NCBI GenBank assembly: GCA_902492185.1
Contig: CABUKY010000011.1
Location: 1 to 27,746 of the forward strand
Direction: 5' to 3'
Source: an uncultured Collinsella sp.
GTDB taxonomy: Bacteria > Actinomycetota > Coriobacteriia > Coriobacteriales > Coriobacteriaceae
Length of the DNA stretch: 27,746 bases
Each line of letters begins with the position of its first letter. The stretch's first letter is position 1. This document shows positions 1-8,645 of this stretch, piece by piece. Both the position numbers and the translations under genes were made by a program. The notes beneath the pieces were generated by a model that saw nothing but the letters and a program-made list of their open reading frames with translations, was not told the DNA's origin and ran no database searches.

Positions 1-44
1 GTTGGGGCCAGGCCCGATTTTGCCTCTTGACAATGTCCTGCTCA

Positions 45-78
45 TATTAAAAGGAGGGGCCTCGTAAGGCCCCTCCTT
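45..78 (-). terminator. Intrinsic terminator of the amino-acid permease gene
   Basis: A perfect 11-bp inverted repeat (51-61 with 68-78, arm AAGGAGGGGCC) closes a 6-nt loop. Read on the minus strand it is followed by a short T-rich run. It lies about 50 nt past the stop codon of the permease, as expected for a Rho-independent terminator. Confidence 0.85.
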
Positions 79-125
79 AGGAAAGGGAATCGATTTATTC
101 CACAGCCGTAGATTAATCCTAGCCG

Positions 126-1577
126 CTACTCCATCATGTCGAGGACGGAGGGGCGAAGCTCGTTCTCAGCAGCCTCGGGATCGGTTTCGCGCAGGCGGTT
201 GATGTAGCGGTTGTACCACATCACGGCAAGGCCCAGGAAGACAACCACGCCGCCGACGTTGTAGACCAGCGTCAGCCACAGAGGCTGATCGAGCGGAATG
301 GTGCCGCAGATAAGCACGAAGCAGAAGACCACAAGCAGGAATGCAGCAATGACCAGGCCAAAGGTGCGCGAACCCATGCGGAAGCCACGGGGAGCAGCGT
401 CGAAGTTCTTGCGCAACATAAAGTAGGCAAGCAGGATCAGCAGCGGCGGGAGCAGAGCGGTGGCAGCCGTCATGTTGGTGACGATCATGAGCAGGTCGTC
501 GAGGTTACCGGAGCCCAGGGCCGGGATGATCAGGATGGGGACGACGATGGCGAACTGCAGCCAGGCAGCGCGGGCGGGAATGCCGTGCTCGTTGAGCTCG
601 ACGATCTTGCTACCAAAGACACCCTTGGGGATCTCGGTGAAGAAAACCTTGATGGGAGCGGAAGTCCACATCATGAGGGAGCCCAGCGTGGCGGCGAGAA
701 GGATCAGGCCGATGGCGCGCGTAGACACTTCCATGGGAATGCCAAAGTGGGCAAAGACAGCGCCGAATACGTCGAAGATACCGGTGGAGATGGCAACGCC
801 GCCCTCGGGGATGAACAGGTTAACCAGCAGCGAAGCGCCTGCATACAGAAGGCCGATGGTCAGACCGGCGATAACGACGGTGCGCACGAAGGCCTTGACG
901 CCGCCCTTGAGGTCGTTAAGGAACACGCCGACAGACTCAGCGCCGCCAACGCCCTGGATGATCCAGGCAAGCGTACCGAAGAAGCCCCACGCAGTTGCAA
1001 AGTTGCTCATGTCGGGAGCCATGTTAGCGGGAGTAGGAGCCGTAGCGAACTCAACGCCGCCAAAGGCAGCAGCCAGGGACAGCAGGATGAACACGGCGGT
1101 CAGGCCGAGAGCCGCGGTCGAACCGAAGGAGGAAATGGAGCCGATCCACTTAGCGCCCTTGGTCGAAACCCACGTGGCGATAGCAAAGACAACGATCTCG
1201 ATAATGGTGATCCACAGCTGCGAAAGCTCGGCGTTGGCACCAAAGAACACGTAGCTCGCGTAGATGATGACGTTGGGCAGGACGGACGCAAAGAAGAACA
1301 GGTTAACGAACCAGTAGCTAAATGCCGTCAGGAACGCCCAGCGGCCGCCCATCGAGGTCTTGACCCATGCGTACACGCCCGACTCGGAGTCCTTGTTAAG
1401 GCCGACGAACTCGGCGGTAACCAGGGTATAGGGGACAAAGTACAAAAGCGTGGCGAAGAAGAACGACGGCGCGGCTGCTAAGCCGATGGCCGCGTTGTTG
1501 TTGATGATGTTCTTGATACCGAACACGGCGGCGAGCAGAGCGAACGAACCAATCGTTCCTCGTTTTTCAGAGCTCAT
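126..1577 (-). CDS. APC-family amino-acid permease (YjeM/GadC-like)
   Basis: A 483-residue integral membrane protein of the amino acid-polyamine-organocation superfamily. It has about 12 hydrophobic segments, beginning with a helix around residues 11-30. The family-typical stretch VSTKGAKWI and a GGAES motif in the unwound part of a mid-protein helix match what I remember of YjeM and glutamate/GABA antiporters. The substrate cannot be read from sequence; an amino acid or amine is likely. I chose the ATG at 1577 because GGAGGG lies 3 nt upstream. An in-frame TTG 12 nt earlier would place the ribosome binding site inside the coding region. The gene stands alone and ends in its own terminator, and it is not obviously linked to the neighbouring beta-galactosidase operon. 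Confidence 0.85.
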   Translation of the reverse strand: MSSEKRGTIGSFALLAAVFGIKNIINNNAAIGLAAAPSFFFATLLYFVPYTLVTAEFVGLNKDSESGVYAWVKTSMGGRWAFLTAFSYWFVNLFFFASVLPNVIIYASYVFFGANAELSQLWITIIEIVVFAIATWVSTKGAKWIGSISSFGSTAALGLTAVFILLSLAAAFGGVEFATAPTPANMAPDMSNFATAWGFFGTLAWIIQGVGGAESVGVFLNDLKGGVKAFVRTVVIAGLTIGLLYAGASLLVNLFIPEGGVAISTGIFDVFGAVFAHFGIPMEVSTRAIGLILLAATLGSLMMWTSAPIKVFFTEIPKGVFGSKIVELNEHGIPARAAWLQFAIVVPILIIPALGSGNLDDLLMIVTNMTAATALLPPLLILLAYFMLRKNFDAAPRGFRMGSRTFGLVIAAFLLVVFCFVLICGTIPLDQPLWLTLVYNVGGVVVFLGLAVMWYNRYINRLRETDPEAAENELRPSVLDMME

Positions 1578-1653
1578 AAGCCCTCCCAATCATCTATTAA
1601 ATGTCATCTAAACCCGTCCGAGCTGCAAGTGCAAACACGGACGGCGCACCTGC

Positions 1654-1697
1654 TAAGGGGAATGGGGAAAAGGGAGTCAACAAAGCCATCCCCCTTA
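1654..1697 (-). terminator. Possible terminator hairpin of the ebgAC operon
   Basis: A 12-bp inverted repeat with one mismatch (1654-1665 with 1686-1697) lies about 35 nt past the ebgC stop codon. It has no convincing T run on the minus strand, so termination here is only plausible. The rest of the 1578-1730 gap shows a second small inverted repeat (CCGTCCG/CGGACGG) and nothing else I recognise. Confidence 0.4.
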
Positions 1698-1730
1698 ACG
1701 GCGCGAAGCAAACGTCCAGGCGGACGAATA

Positions 1731-2186
1731 CTACTTGTTGGGGAAGGAATAACCTTCGACCGTCACGTGCAGTACCACGACGCGGGGATCCGCGGCATCG
1801 GCCACGACACGGTAGGCCTCGTCAATTTCGACGACGGCAACGCCGCCGGCGGGAATCGTCACGGTCTCCCCCGCCCCCTCAAAGCGCTCGCGATCATCGA
1901 TATCGCTGTAAGCGCGGGTGCAGGTGAGGCCTGCCTTGGGGGCAACCTCGACGGTCAGGTCGCCGTCGAGCGGAGCGAGCACGGCATGGTAGCGACGGTG
2001 ACCGACCAGGTCGGCGGTTGCGGCCTCGCGGGCATAGACCCACCAGTACACCAGCGAGTCGCCGATGGAGTACGCCACATCGTGCTGCAGTTCAGAAACG
2101 CCGTCGAGCGCCTGGCCGGTACGCATCCACTTCTTGACGGACTTCATCTGAGCGTCGAAATCGGCGCGCGAGTTAAAGACATGCAT
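1731..2186 (-). CDS. ebgC: Evolved beta-galactosidase, small (beta) subunit EbgC
   Basis: A 151-residue protein of the YhcH/YjgK/YiaL (DUF386) cupin-like family, close in length to Escherichia coli EbgC (149 aa). Stretches such as VAYSIGDSL, GHRRYH, ETVTIPAGG and the ending GYSFPNK align with EbgC as I remember it. In E. coli the small subunit binds the GH2 large subunit and is needed for full activity. The gene begins 3 nt after the ebgA stop codon, and its AAGGAGG ribosome binding site lies inside the last codons of ebgA, so the two are translationally coupled. Other DUF386 proteins act on sialic acid or other sugars; the position directly after ebgA decides the call. Confidence 0.9.
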   Translation of the reverse strand: MHVFNSRADFDAQMKSVKKWMRTGQALDGVSELQHDVAYSIGDSLVYWWVYAREAATADLVGHRRYHAVLAPLDGDLTVEVAPKAGLTCTRAYSDIDDRERFEGAGETVTIPAGGVAVVEIDEAYRVVADAADPRVVVLHVTVEGYSFPNK

Positions 2187-2189
2187 GGC

Positions 2190-5100
2190 TTATGCCTCCT
2201 TAATGGGTGCCAGCGCCTGAGCCAAATCGGCAGACGTCAGCGGTCGCAGGGACACCTCAAAGCTGAAGCTCTCAAAACGGGTGCGATAGGAATCGAGCAC
2301 CTCGGAACCCCAAGAGTTCGAGCCAAGGCCGAGCAGCTGGTCGTTGATGTTAACCGTGACCGTGTCGCCCGGAACAAGGTCGTAGACGTGCTTGGCATTA
2401 TCAATAGCCTCGCAGCTATAGGGCCATGCCGAGAACGAGAACGGGTTGGAAGCGGCGTCGGCCGGACGAGTCACCAGCACGCCATCACCGTGGCTAGAGC
2501 GCAGGGCAACCCAGCGGGTACCCTCGCGGTTGGCACAGTCCTGAGGCATAACGTAGGGCGTGAACATGTCGTCGACCGTAGTGCGGTAATGACCGACCGG
2601 GTTGGCACGCAGCGAGTCCGGATAGTTCTCGCCCGGGCCGTGGCCATACCACTCGACGGCACGATCGCAACCGGGAACCTCAAAGGAGATGCCGATGCGC
2701 GGGATAATGTCCGAATAGTCGCCGTAGGGCTCGCCGGAAACCTTGAGGTCGACGCGACCGCTCGGAAGCACGGTGTAGACAAGCTCGACGCGCATGCCGA
2801 ACGCGCGGACGGGAGGAGCAATACGTTGGCTCACGGTAACGACGACCGCATTGCCGTCCTGCTTCCAAAAAACCTTGCGGGTGGACGTCTGCATTACATC
2901 AATGAAGTTGTCCTTCCACAGGGAGTCGTACTCCTGGGCGTGGTTGTCGACGAGCGGATGCCAAAAACCAACCTGGGGACCAGAGGCCATGACGTCACGG
3001 CCGGATGCCTTCCACTTGCTCACGGTGCCGTTTACCTTGCTGAAGGTCAGCTCGCCGTTGAGGGAGTGAATGCGAATCTCCTGCTCGGTCTCCTCGACCG
3101 TAAGCTCAGGACGAGCTGGGGCGGCGATGGCCGGCGCCGGATGGTTTGCGATGGCAAACTGGCTTGCACCCAGCTGGAACATCGGCTCGCACCAGACGTG
3201 AGCGGCCATGGTGTAGGCGCGCACGCTCAGCAGGGTCTCGCCTACCGCGGCCTCGCGAATCGCCAGCGGAAGCTGGACGGACTCGCCGGGGGCAACCGCA
3301 CCGGGCATGAGCGTCTTGCGGCAAACCACGTCGCCGTCCACCAGGGTCTCCGCCGACAGGCAAACATCCTCGAGGGTGGTAAACCAACGCTTGTTGGTGA
3401 CGGTCAGCTCGCCCGCCTCGGCATCGTAGGCCATGCGAACCGGGCAGATGACCTGACCATACTCAGTGAGGCCCGGGCTCGGCTGCTGCCAAGGGAACAC
3501 CATGCCGTCGATGCAGAAGTTGCTGTTATTGGGGTAATCGCCGTTGTCGCCACCATACATATCGTAGGCAACGCCGTCCTCGGTCACAGCAGCCAAACCG
3601 TGGTCGCACCATTCCCAGATAAACTGGCCTTGGATGCAATCCCAGCGATCGAAGACCTCCTGGTACTCGGACAGACCTCCGGGGCCATTACCCATGGAGT
3701 GGCCATACTCGCAGTTGATGCGCGGCTTGGGGAACGGATGCTCACCAAAGTCGTTCATCTGCGACACACGGGAGTACATCGTGGAAATGACGTCGACGGT
3801 ATCGGCGTTGCGGTCCTCCTCGTAGTGGACCGGACGACCATCGAGCTCGTGAGCCTTGGCGTACATCGCGCGGATGTTGCAGCCATAGCCGCTCTCGTTG
3901 CCCAGCGACCACATGATGATGCACGCGTGGTTGCGCTCCTGCATCACCAGGCGCTCAATACGGTCGACGTAGGCCGGCTCCCATGCCGGGTCGTCGGTAA
4001 CCAGGGCGATGTTGCCGATATTCTCGAAGCCGTGGCTCTCCATATCGGTCTCGGCGACCAGCATGATGCCATACTCATCACACAGCTCGTAGAAGCGCGG
4101 GTCATTGGCATAGTGAGAGGTGCGCACCGCGTTGATGTTGTGCTGCTTCATGAGCTCCAGGTCGCGGCGCATGCGATCGAGGCCCACGGCGCGGCCCTTG
4201 TGATCGTCGTGATCGTGGCGGTTGACGCCATGCATTTTAAAGTAAGTGCCGTTGAGGTAGATATGATTGCCCTCGACCGTCACCTCGGCAAGACCCTGGC
4301 GATGCGGGACGTACTCGCTCACCTTGTCGCCGTCGTAGACCTCAAACGTAAGATCGTAGAGGAAGGGGTCCTCGGGATTCCAGAAGTGGGCATCGGTCAC
4401 GCTGCACTCGGCATGGCTGTCGACGCACTCACCCGTAGCCACCACGTTCTCGCCATCGCTGAGCGTAAACACAACGCGGGAAGCGCCCTCGGCAACCGTA
4501 TCGAGCGTGATCAGAGCGGCATCGCCCTCGCGGTGCGTGCGGAACCTAAAGTCGACCAGGTGCGCGGCGGGACGCTGCATAAGGTACACATCGCGGAAGA
4601 TGCCCGAGGCCCACCACATGTCCTGATCCTCGATGTAGCTGCCATCGCTGTACTGCAGGACCTTGACCGCAAACAGGTTGTCGCCCTCGACGAGCGCGTC
4701 GGTCACGTCGAACTCGGCAGACAGGCGCGAACCCTTGGTCATGCCGATATACTGACCGTTGACGTACAGCTCGCCATAGCTCTCGATGCCGTCGAAGCGA
4801 ATGATCTCGCGAGCGCCGGCAGGAACGGCGGGAAGGTTGACGATGCGCTGGTAGACGCCCGTGGGGTCGTCGGAGGGAACGAACGGCTGATCAACCGGGA
4901 ACGGGAAACCCTCGTCGGTGTAGGCAAGGTTGCCATAGCCGTCCACCTGCCACAGGTGCGGAACCTCCACGTGATCCCACTCGGGCTTGTACGTGGAGAG
5001 TTCCTCGTTGGAGACGGCAGCGGGGCCCTCAAAGAGGCGGAACTGCCACGAGCCGGACAGCTGGACAAACCCGCGCGACAGCTCGCGGCTGTACGTTGCA

Positions 5101-5198
5101 GCGAGATCGGCGGTCTCGTAACCCATAAAGTACGCATGGGGTGCCAGGCGGTTCCTGTGGGTGAGCGCTTGGTTTTCCCAATCGTTAATGGCGTCCAT
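2190..5198 (-). CDS. ebgA: Evolved beta-galactosidase, large (alpha) subunit EbgA
   Basis: A 1002-residue glycoside hydrolase of family GH2 (E. coli EbgA is about 1030 aa) that would hydrolyse lactose and other beta-galactosides in the cytoplasm; no signal peptide is visible. In order: an N-terminal sugar-binding jelly roll (about 40-210), an immunoglobulin-like domain (about 215-305), the TIM barrel (about 305-600), a second immunoglobulin-like domain, and the C-terminal beta-sandwich (about 720-1000). The acid/base residue is E435 in WSLGNESGYG and the nucleophile is E497 in INCEYGHSMG; both signatures are intact. The ATG at 5198 has AAGGAG 7 nt upstream. It heads an operon with ebgC and diverges from a LacI-type gene. 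Three operator palindromes lie in its promoter region. No lactose transporter lies beside it. Confidence 0.95.
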   Translation of the reverse strand: MDAINDWENQALTHRNRLAPHAYFMGYETADLAATYSRELSRGFVQLSGSWQFRLFEGPAAVSNEELSTYKPEWDHVEVPHLWQVDGYGNLAYTDEGFPFPVDQPFVPSDDPTGVYQRIVNLPAVPAGAREIIRFDGIESYGELYVNGQYIGMTKGSRLSAEFDVTDALVEGDNLFAVKVLQYSDGSYIEDQDMWWASGIFRDVYLMQRPAAHLVDFRFRTHREGDAALITLDTVAEGASRVVFTLSDGENVVATGECVDSHAECSVTDAHFWNPEDPFLYDLTFEVYDGDKVSEYVPHRQGLAEVTVEGNHIYLNGTYFKMHGVNRHDHDDHKGRAVGLDRMRRDLELMKQHNINAVRTSHYANDPRFYELCDEYGIMLVAETDMESHGFENIGNIALVTDDPAWEPAYVDRIERLVMQERNHACIIMWSLGNESGYGCNIRAMYAKAHELDGRPVHYEEDRNADTVDVISTMYSRVSQMNDFGEHPFPKPRINCEYGHSMGNGPGGLSEYQEVFDRWDCIQGQFIWEWCDHGLAAVTEDGVAYDMYGGDNGDYPNNSNFCIDGMVFPWQQPSPGLTEYGQVICPVRMAYDAEAGELTVTNKRWFTTLEDVCLSAETLVDGDVVCRKTLMPGAVAPGESVQLPLAIREAAVGETLLSVRAYTMAAHVWCEPMFQLGASQFAIANHPAPAIAAPARPELTVEETEQEIRIHSLNGELTFSKVNGTVSKWKASGRDVMASGPQVGFWHPLVDNHAQEYDSLWKDNFIDVMQTSTRKVFWKQDGNAVVVTVSQRIAPPVRAFGMRVELVYTVLPSGRVDLKVSGEPYGDYSDIIPRIGISFEVPGCDRAVEWYGHGPGENYPDSLRANPVGHYRTTVDDMFTPYVMPQDCANREGTRWVALRSSHGDGVLVTRPADAASNPFSFSAWPYSCEAIDNAKHVYDLVPGDTVTVNINDQLLGLGSNSWGSEVLDSYRTRFESFSFEVSLRPLTSADLAQALAPIKEA

Positions 5199-5233
5199 GG
5201 TGATGCTCCTTCATCATCGTAGTGATTCTTGTG

Positions 5234-5243
5234 CAACCGGTTG
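5234..5243. promoter_or_regulatory. LacI-type operator, copy 1 (ebgA-proximal)
   Basis: The perfect 10-bp palindrome CAACCGGTTG with a central CpG, in the shared context GTG-CAACCGGTTG-T. It sits at the predicted ebgA transcription start. The central CCGG is typical of LacI/GalR-family operators. The likely ligand is the divergently encoded regulator at 5575-6591. Confidence 0.75.
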
Positions 5244-5248
5244 TCCTT

Positions 5249-5278
5249 ATCTTACGGGCGATGTAAAAAACTGTGCAA
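5249..5278 (-). promoter_or_regulatory. ebgAC promoter
   Basis: Read on the minus strand, TTGCAC (5273-5278) and TAAGAT (5249-5254) are separated by 18 nt, a fair sigma-70-type match. The -35 box is embedded in the middle operator copy, and the expected transcription start falls at the nearest copy. That is a layout suited to repression. Confidence 0.65.
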
Positions 5279-5285
5279 CCGGTTG
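5276..5285. promoter_or_regulatory. LacI-type operator, copy 2
   Basis: A second exact copy of CAACCGGTTG, starting 42 bp from copy 1 and overlapping the -35 box of the ebgA promoter. Confidence 0.75.
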
Positions 5286-5320
5286 TCCGCTGAACGGTCG
5301 ATTTGGCAGGGTTAACGGTG

Positions 5321-5330
5321 CAACCGGTTG
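5321..5330. promoter_or_regulatory. LacI-type operator, copy 3 (distal)
   Basis: A third exact copy of CAACCGGTTG, starting 45 bp from copy 2, upstream of the ebgA -35 box. It could hold a looped or multi-dimer repressor complex. The remaining gap to the lacI-like gene (5331-5574) contains a small dyad CTGAGT-N6-ACTCAG (5355-5372) and a TATAGT hexamer at 5508-5513 that could be the -10 box of the regulator gene. Confidence 0.7.
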
Positions 5331-5574
5331 TACAATCGCAACACTTATGTCACCCTGAGTATCGAAACTCAGCACAAGACATCGTTCTTAAGCTCGTAGG
5401 CAACCTCCACGCCCGCTGATATCTCACCCACACGAGACGTATTCGATTTCGGCTTGGTTGCAAAACGACACCGGTCACCGGATATCATGAACGCTGTTCA
5501 GGCGCACTATAGTAAGCTGTATCCGCACTAGCCCGTATCAGTGACAACATCGACCGCATTTTCCAGGAGACGCC

Positions 5575-6591
5575 ATGACACAACCAGTTCGCACCGCACC
5601 TACGCTTGCCGAGGTTGCCGCAGCTGCCGGCGTGTCGCGCTCCACGGCATCGCGCGCCCTCAACGATTCGCCCCGCATTAGCGAGGAAACCAAAAAGCGC
5701 GTCCGCGCGGCGGCCAAGGAAGTCAATTTTGTCCCCAACGCTCGTGGCCGAGCGCTCGCTGTCGGGCGCACGGAAATCATCGCCGTGCTCGTGACCGAGC
5801 CTCTGAGTGAACTCTTCAGCGACCCCACCTATAGCGAGTTTTTGAGCGGCATTACCGAGGAACTGTCGGAGTCGTCCTATCTGCCCGTTATCTTGCAGGC
5901 GTCTTCTACGCATGAGCGCAACCGCGCACGCGAGCACTTTGAGCGCCGCTCGTTCGACGCCGTGATCGACGTCTCTCCCTACAAAGGCAGCGAGCTGCTC
6001 GAGGTGCTGCGCGAGCTGGGCGCACCCACCGTGTTGTGTGGCCAGCTCGAGGGCCACCCCTATCGCGATGTGTTCTCGACGGTCTACTCTGACGACGAAG
6101 AGGGCGGACATTTTGCGGCACTCGCCATGAAGGATCGCGGGCGCAAAGATATCGTCGCCGTGTTGGGACCGCAAGACAACCCCGCTGTTGTCGACCGCCT
6201 GCGCGGCTACCGTGCCGTCTTGGGCGAAGACCTCCCAGACGCAAACGTTATCTATACCGGCTGGAACAGCGGAGACGGCTATCAGGCCATGCACCAGATC
6301 CTCGCGCGCGAGATTGCTTTCGATGGCGTGCTCTGCGGATCGGACCGTATCGCAGCTGGCGTCATCACCGCACTCAACGAGGCGGGCCTATCCGTTCCTG
6401 CGGACGTTTCTGTCGTCGGCTTCGACGATCACGAGATTGCGGCGCGCTGCGTCCCCGCGCTCACGACCGTCCGCCAGCCCCTGCGCGAAGAAGGACACAT
6501 GGCCGCCAACATTGCGCTCGACATGATCAAGGGTGCCGAGCCCACCACCTCCGTGATGCACATGCAGCTGATCCAGAGAGACTCGCTATAA
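5575..6591 (+). CDS. LacI/GalR-family transcriptional regulator of the ebg locus
   Basis: A 338-residue repressor with the standard two-part build. Residues 9-30 form the helix-turn-helix (LAEVAAAAGVSRSTASRALN) and residues 55-62 the hinge, where L61 would insert into a central CpG. From about residue 67 to the end is a periplasmic-binding-protein-like ligand domain with the usual VVGFDDHEIA signature near the C-terminus. The ATG at 5575 has AGGAG 6 nt upstream. It is divergent from ebgA, with three identical operator palindromes between, so the natural reading is a galactoside-responsive repressor of ebgAC. The inducer is inferred from context only. Confidence 0.9.
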   Translation: MTQPVRTAPTLAEVAAAAGVSRSTASRALNDSPRISEETKKRVRAAAKEVNFVPNARGRALAVGRTEIIAVLVTEPLSELFSDPTYSEFLSGITEELSESSYLPVILQASSTHERNRAREHFERRSFDAVIDVSPYKGSELLEVLRELGAPTVLCGQLEGHPYRDVFSTVYSDDEEGGHFAALAMKDRGRKDIVAVLGPQDNPAVVDRLRGYRAVLGEDLPDANVIYTGWNSGDGYQAMHQILAREIAFDGVLCGSDRIAAGVITALNEAGLSVPADVSVVGFDDHEIAARCVPALTTVRQPLREEGHMAANIALDMIKGAEPTTSVMHMQLIQRDSL

Positions 6592-6598
6592 GAAACTG

Positions 6599-6650
6599 GG
6601 GGCAGGCTTTCCGCCAGACAGTTGTTGCGGAAAGCCTGCCCCATTATTTT
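6599..6650 (+). terminator. Intrinsic terminator of the lacI-like gene (first unit of a hairpin series)
   Basis: A perfect 15-bp inverted repeat (6599-6613 with 6628-6642) with a 14-nt loop is followed by ATTATTTT on the plus strand. It begins 7 nt past the regulator's stop codon. It is also the first unit of the 62-nt series described separately. Confidence 0.8.
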
Positions 6651-6784
6651 GCCGAATTCTGGGTCGCGCTTTCCCAGAGGACCCCCTTTGGGAAAGCGCG
6701 ACCCCTTCTGGACGCAGATTCCGGGTTGTAGTTTCCCGGCGCACGACGGCAAGCCTCCAAACCATGACGTCACGACATAAAAAA
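6599..6784. repeat. Three 62-nt units carrying related hairpins
   Basis: The left arms begin at 6599, 6661 and 6723, exactly 62 nt apart. Units 1 and 2 each hold a perfect 15-bp stem with a 14-nt loop (6599-6613/6628-6642 and 6661-6675/6690-6704). Their arms match at 11 of 15 positions, and every difference is matched by a change in the opposite arm. Unit 3 keeps a similar left arm (6723-6737, GGGTTGTAGTTTCCC) but has lost the right arm. Confidence 0.7.
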
Positions 6785-6813
6785 CGAGGGAAGGCACGCG
6801 TCCTTCCCTCGTT
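6779..6813 (-). terminator. Intrinsic terminator of aspS
   Basis: A perfect 12-bp stem (6783-6794 with 6802-6813, arm AACGAGGGAAGG) closes a 7-nt loop and is followed on the minus strand by six T residues. It lies about 24 nt past the aspS stop codon. Confidence 0.92.
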
Positions 6814-6836
6814 ACGGGCAATATGTAGCCGCTCGC

Positions 6837-8624
6837 CTACATCAGGCGCAGGCTGACGTCCTTGAGCTGGGCGCCGGAAACGGCACTCGGGGCGCCCGAC
6901 ATAAGGTCGGAGCCGCTGGCCGTCTTGGGGAACGCCATGACGTCGCGGATGGAGTCGGAACCGGTGAGCAGCATGCACACGCGGTCCAGGCCCAGAGCGA
7001 AACCGCCCATCGGGGGCGCACCAAACTTGAGGGCCTCCATGAGGAAGCCGAACTGAGACTCGGCGCGCTCCTCGGTAAAGCCCAGGAGCTTGAGCATGGA
7101 CATCTGCATCTCGGCGTTGTGGATACGCATACCGCCGCCGCCGGCCTCAAAGCCGTCCATGACAAAGTCGTAGGTGCAAGAACCGGCTGCCAACGGGTCG
7201 GCCTCGATCTTAGCGATGTCGGTCTCGGTCGGCAGGGTGAAGGGCTGATGCTCGGCGGCATAGGCCTTGCGGTCCTCATCCCAGTGGAACAGCGGGAAGT
7301 TGACGACCCACAGGAAGTCGTGGCCCTCGCGCTTGATCTCAAGCGCGTTGGCCATGTGGGAACGCATGCCACCCAGGATCTCGTCGGAAAGCAGGCGCGG
7401 GCCGGCGGCGAACATCACAAGGTCGCCGGGCTCGACATCCATGCGCTCGCGCAGAGCCGCCATCTCCTCGTCCGAGAAGAACTTGACGATGGGGCTGTTG
7501 ATGGAGCCGTCCTCGCGGAAAGCGATCCACGCCAGACCCTTGGCGCCAAACGTGGAGGCCACGCCGGCAAGCTTATCGATCTTGGCACGTGCCCAGGCAC
7601 CGGCGCCCTTGGCGTTGATGGCCTTGACGACAGAGCCCTCCTCATTTGCGGCGGTCGCAAAGACCTTGAACTTGGAGTTGGCAAAGATGTCGGTCAGGTC
7701 GACCAGGTGCATGCCATAGCGGGTATCGGGCTTGTCGGAGCCATAGGTGTCCATGGCATCCCAGTAGTTCATGCGACGCAGCGGCGTGGGCATCTCGACA
7801 CCCATGCGACCGAAGGCATCGGCAAGAACCTCTTCGAGCGCGCTCATGACGTCGTTCTGGTCCACGAAGGACATCTCGATATCGACCTGGGTGAACTCGG
7901 GCTGACGGTCGGCACGCAGGTCCTCGTCGCGGAAGCACTTGGCAACCTGGTAGTAGCGCTCGACGCCACCGACCATGAGCAGCTGCTTCAGGAGCTGCGG
8001 GGACTGCGGCAGGGCGTAGAAGTTACCCGGCTGAATACGGCTGGGAACGATGAAGTCGCGAGCGCCCTCGGGCGTGGACTTGAACAGGGAGGGCGTCTCG
8101 ACCTCCATGAACTCACGGTTGTGCAGCGCCTCCCGAATGGCAAAGGTAAAGTCGGAGCGCAGCTTGAGGTTGGCCATCATCTCGGGACGACGGAGGTCCA
8201 GATAGCGATAGCGCAGGCGGGTGTCCTCGCTCGTCTCGATGCCGTCCTCGATCTGGAACGGCGGGGTGACGGACGTGTTGAGCACCTCGGCGTGGTCGGT
8301 CAGGACCTCGATCTCGCCGGTCGCGAGCTTGGTGTTGGTGGTCTCCTCACCACGAGCGCGCACGACGCCGTGGATCTTGATGGGCCACTCGGGACGCATG
8401 GTCTCGGCGATCTTAAAGGCATCGCCGTCGGAGTGCTCGGGGTCGAAGGTGAGCTGCGTGATGCCCTCGCGGTCACGAAGGTCGCAGAAGATAAGGCCGC
8501 CGTGGTCGCGGCGACGACTCACCCAACCGGTGAGGGTGACCTCTTCGCCCACGTTCTCGAAGCGAAGCTCGCCGCAGGTACGGGTGTGCATGGAATGCTC
8601 ATCGATGGGACGGGTCTGGCTCAT
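6837..8624 (-). CDS. aspS: Aspartate--tRNA ligase
   Basis: A 595-residue class II aminoacyl-tRNA synthetase of the bacterial AspRS type, normal in length. It has an N-terminal OB-fold anticodon-binding domain (about 15-115) and a catalytic core interrupted by the bacterial GAD insert (about 300-420). Motif 2 lies around VAKCFRDEDLRADRQPEF and motif 3 is GGFALGLDRVCMLL near the C-terminus. It charges tRNA-Asp; whether it also charges tRNA-Asn cannot be judged from the sequence alone. The ATG at 8624 has AAAGGAGG 9 nt upstream. A stable hairpin sits just before the ribosome binding site, and a strong terminator follows the gene, so it appears to be transcribed alone. Confidence 0.96.
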   Translation of the reverse strand: MSQTRPIDEHSMHTRTCGELRFENVGEEVTLTGWVSRRRDHGGLIFCDLRDREGITQLTFDPEHSDGDAFKIAETMRPEWPIKIHGVVRARGEETTNTKLATGEIEVLTDHAEVLNTSVTPPFQIEDGIETSEDTRLRYRYLDLRRPEMMANLKLRSDFTFAIREALHNREFMEVETPSLFKSTPEGARDFIVPSRIQPGNFYALPQSPQLLKQLLMVGGVERYYQVAKCFRDEDLRADRQPEFTQVDIEMSFVDQNDVMSALEEVLADAFGRMGVEMPTPLRRMNYWDAMDTYGSDKPDTRYGMHLVDLTDIFANSKFKVFATAANEEGSVVKAINAKGAGAWARAKIDKLAGVASTFGAKGLAWIAFREDGSINSPIVKFFSDEEMAALRERMDVEPGDLVMFAAGPRLLSDEILGGMRSHMANALEIKREGHDFLWVVNFPLFHWDEDRKAYAAEHQPFTLPTETDIAKIEADPLAAGSCTYDFVMDGFEAGGGGMRIHNAEMQMSMLKLLGFTEERAESQFGFLMEALKFGAPPMGGFALGLDRVCMLLTGSDSIRDVMAFPKTASGSDLMSGAPSAVSGAQLKDVSLRLM

Positions 8625-8645
8625 ACCAGTGATCCTCCTTTATGG

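Noticed and set aside
20..50. A promoter suggested by TTGACA near the left edge
   Set aside because: The hexamer is perfect but no suitable -10 box lies 16-18 nt away, and the sequence next to it is a terminator for the opposite strand.
1629..5222. A very long open frame on the plus strand opposite ebgA
   Set aside because: It mirrors ebgA in the antisense direction, has no recognisable domains, and arises from the GC-rich codon use of the real gene.
6661..6704. A terminator for aspS or the lacI-like gene
   Set aside because: It has a perfect stem but no T tract on either strand, and both genes already have better terminators at 6599-6650 and 6779-6813.
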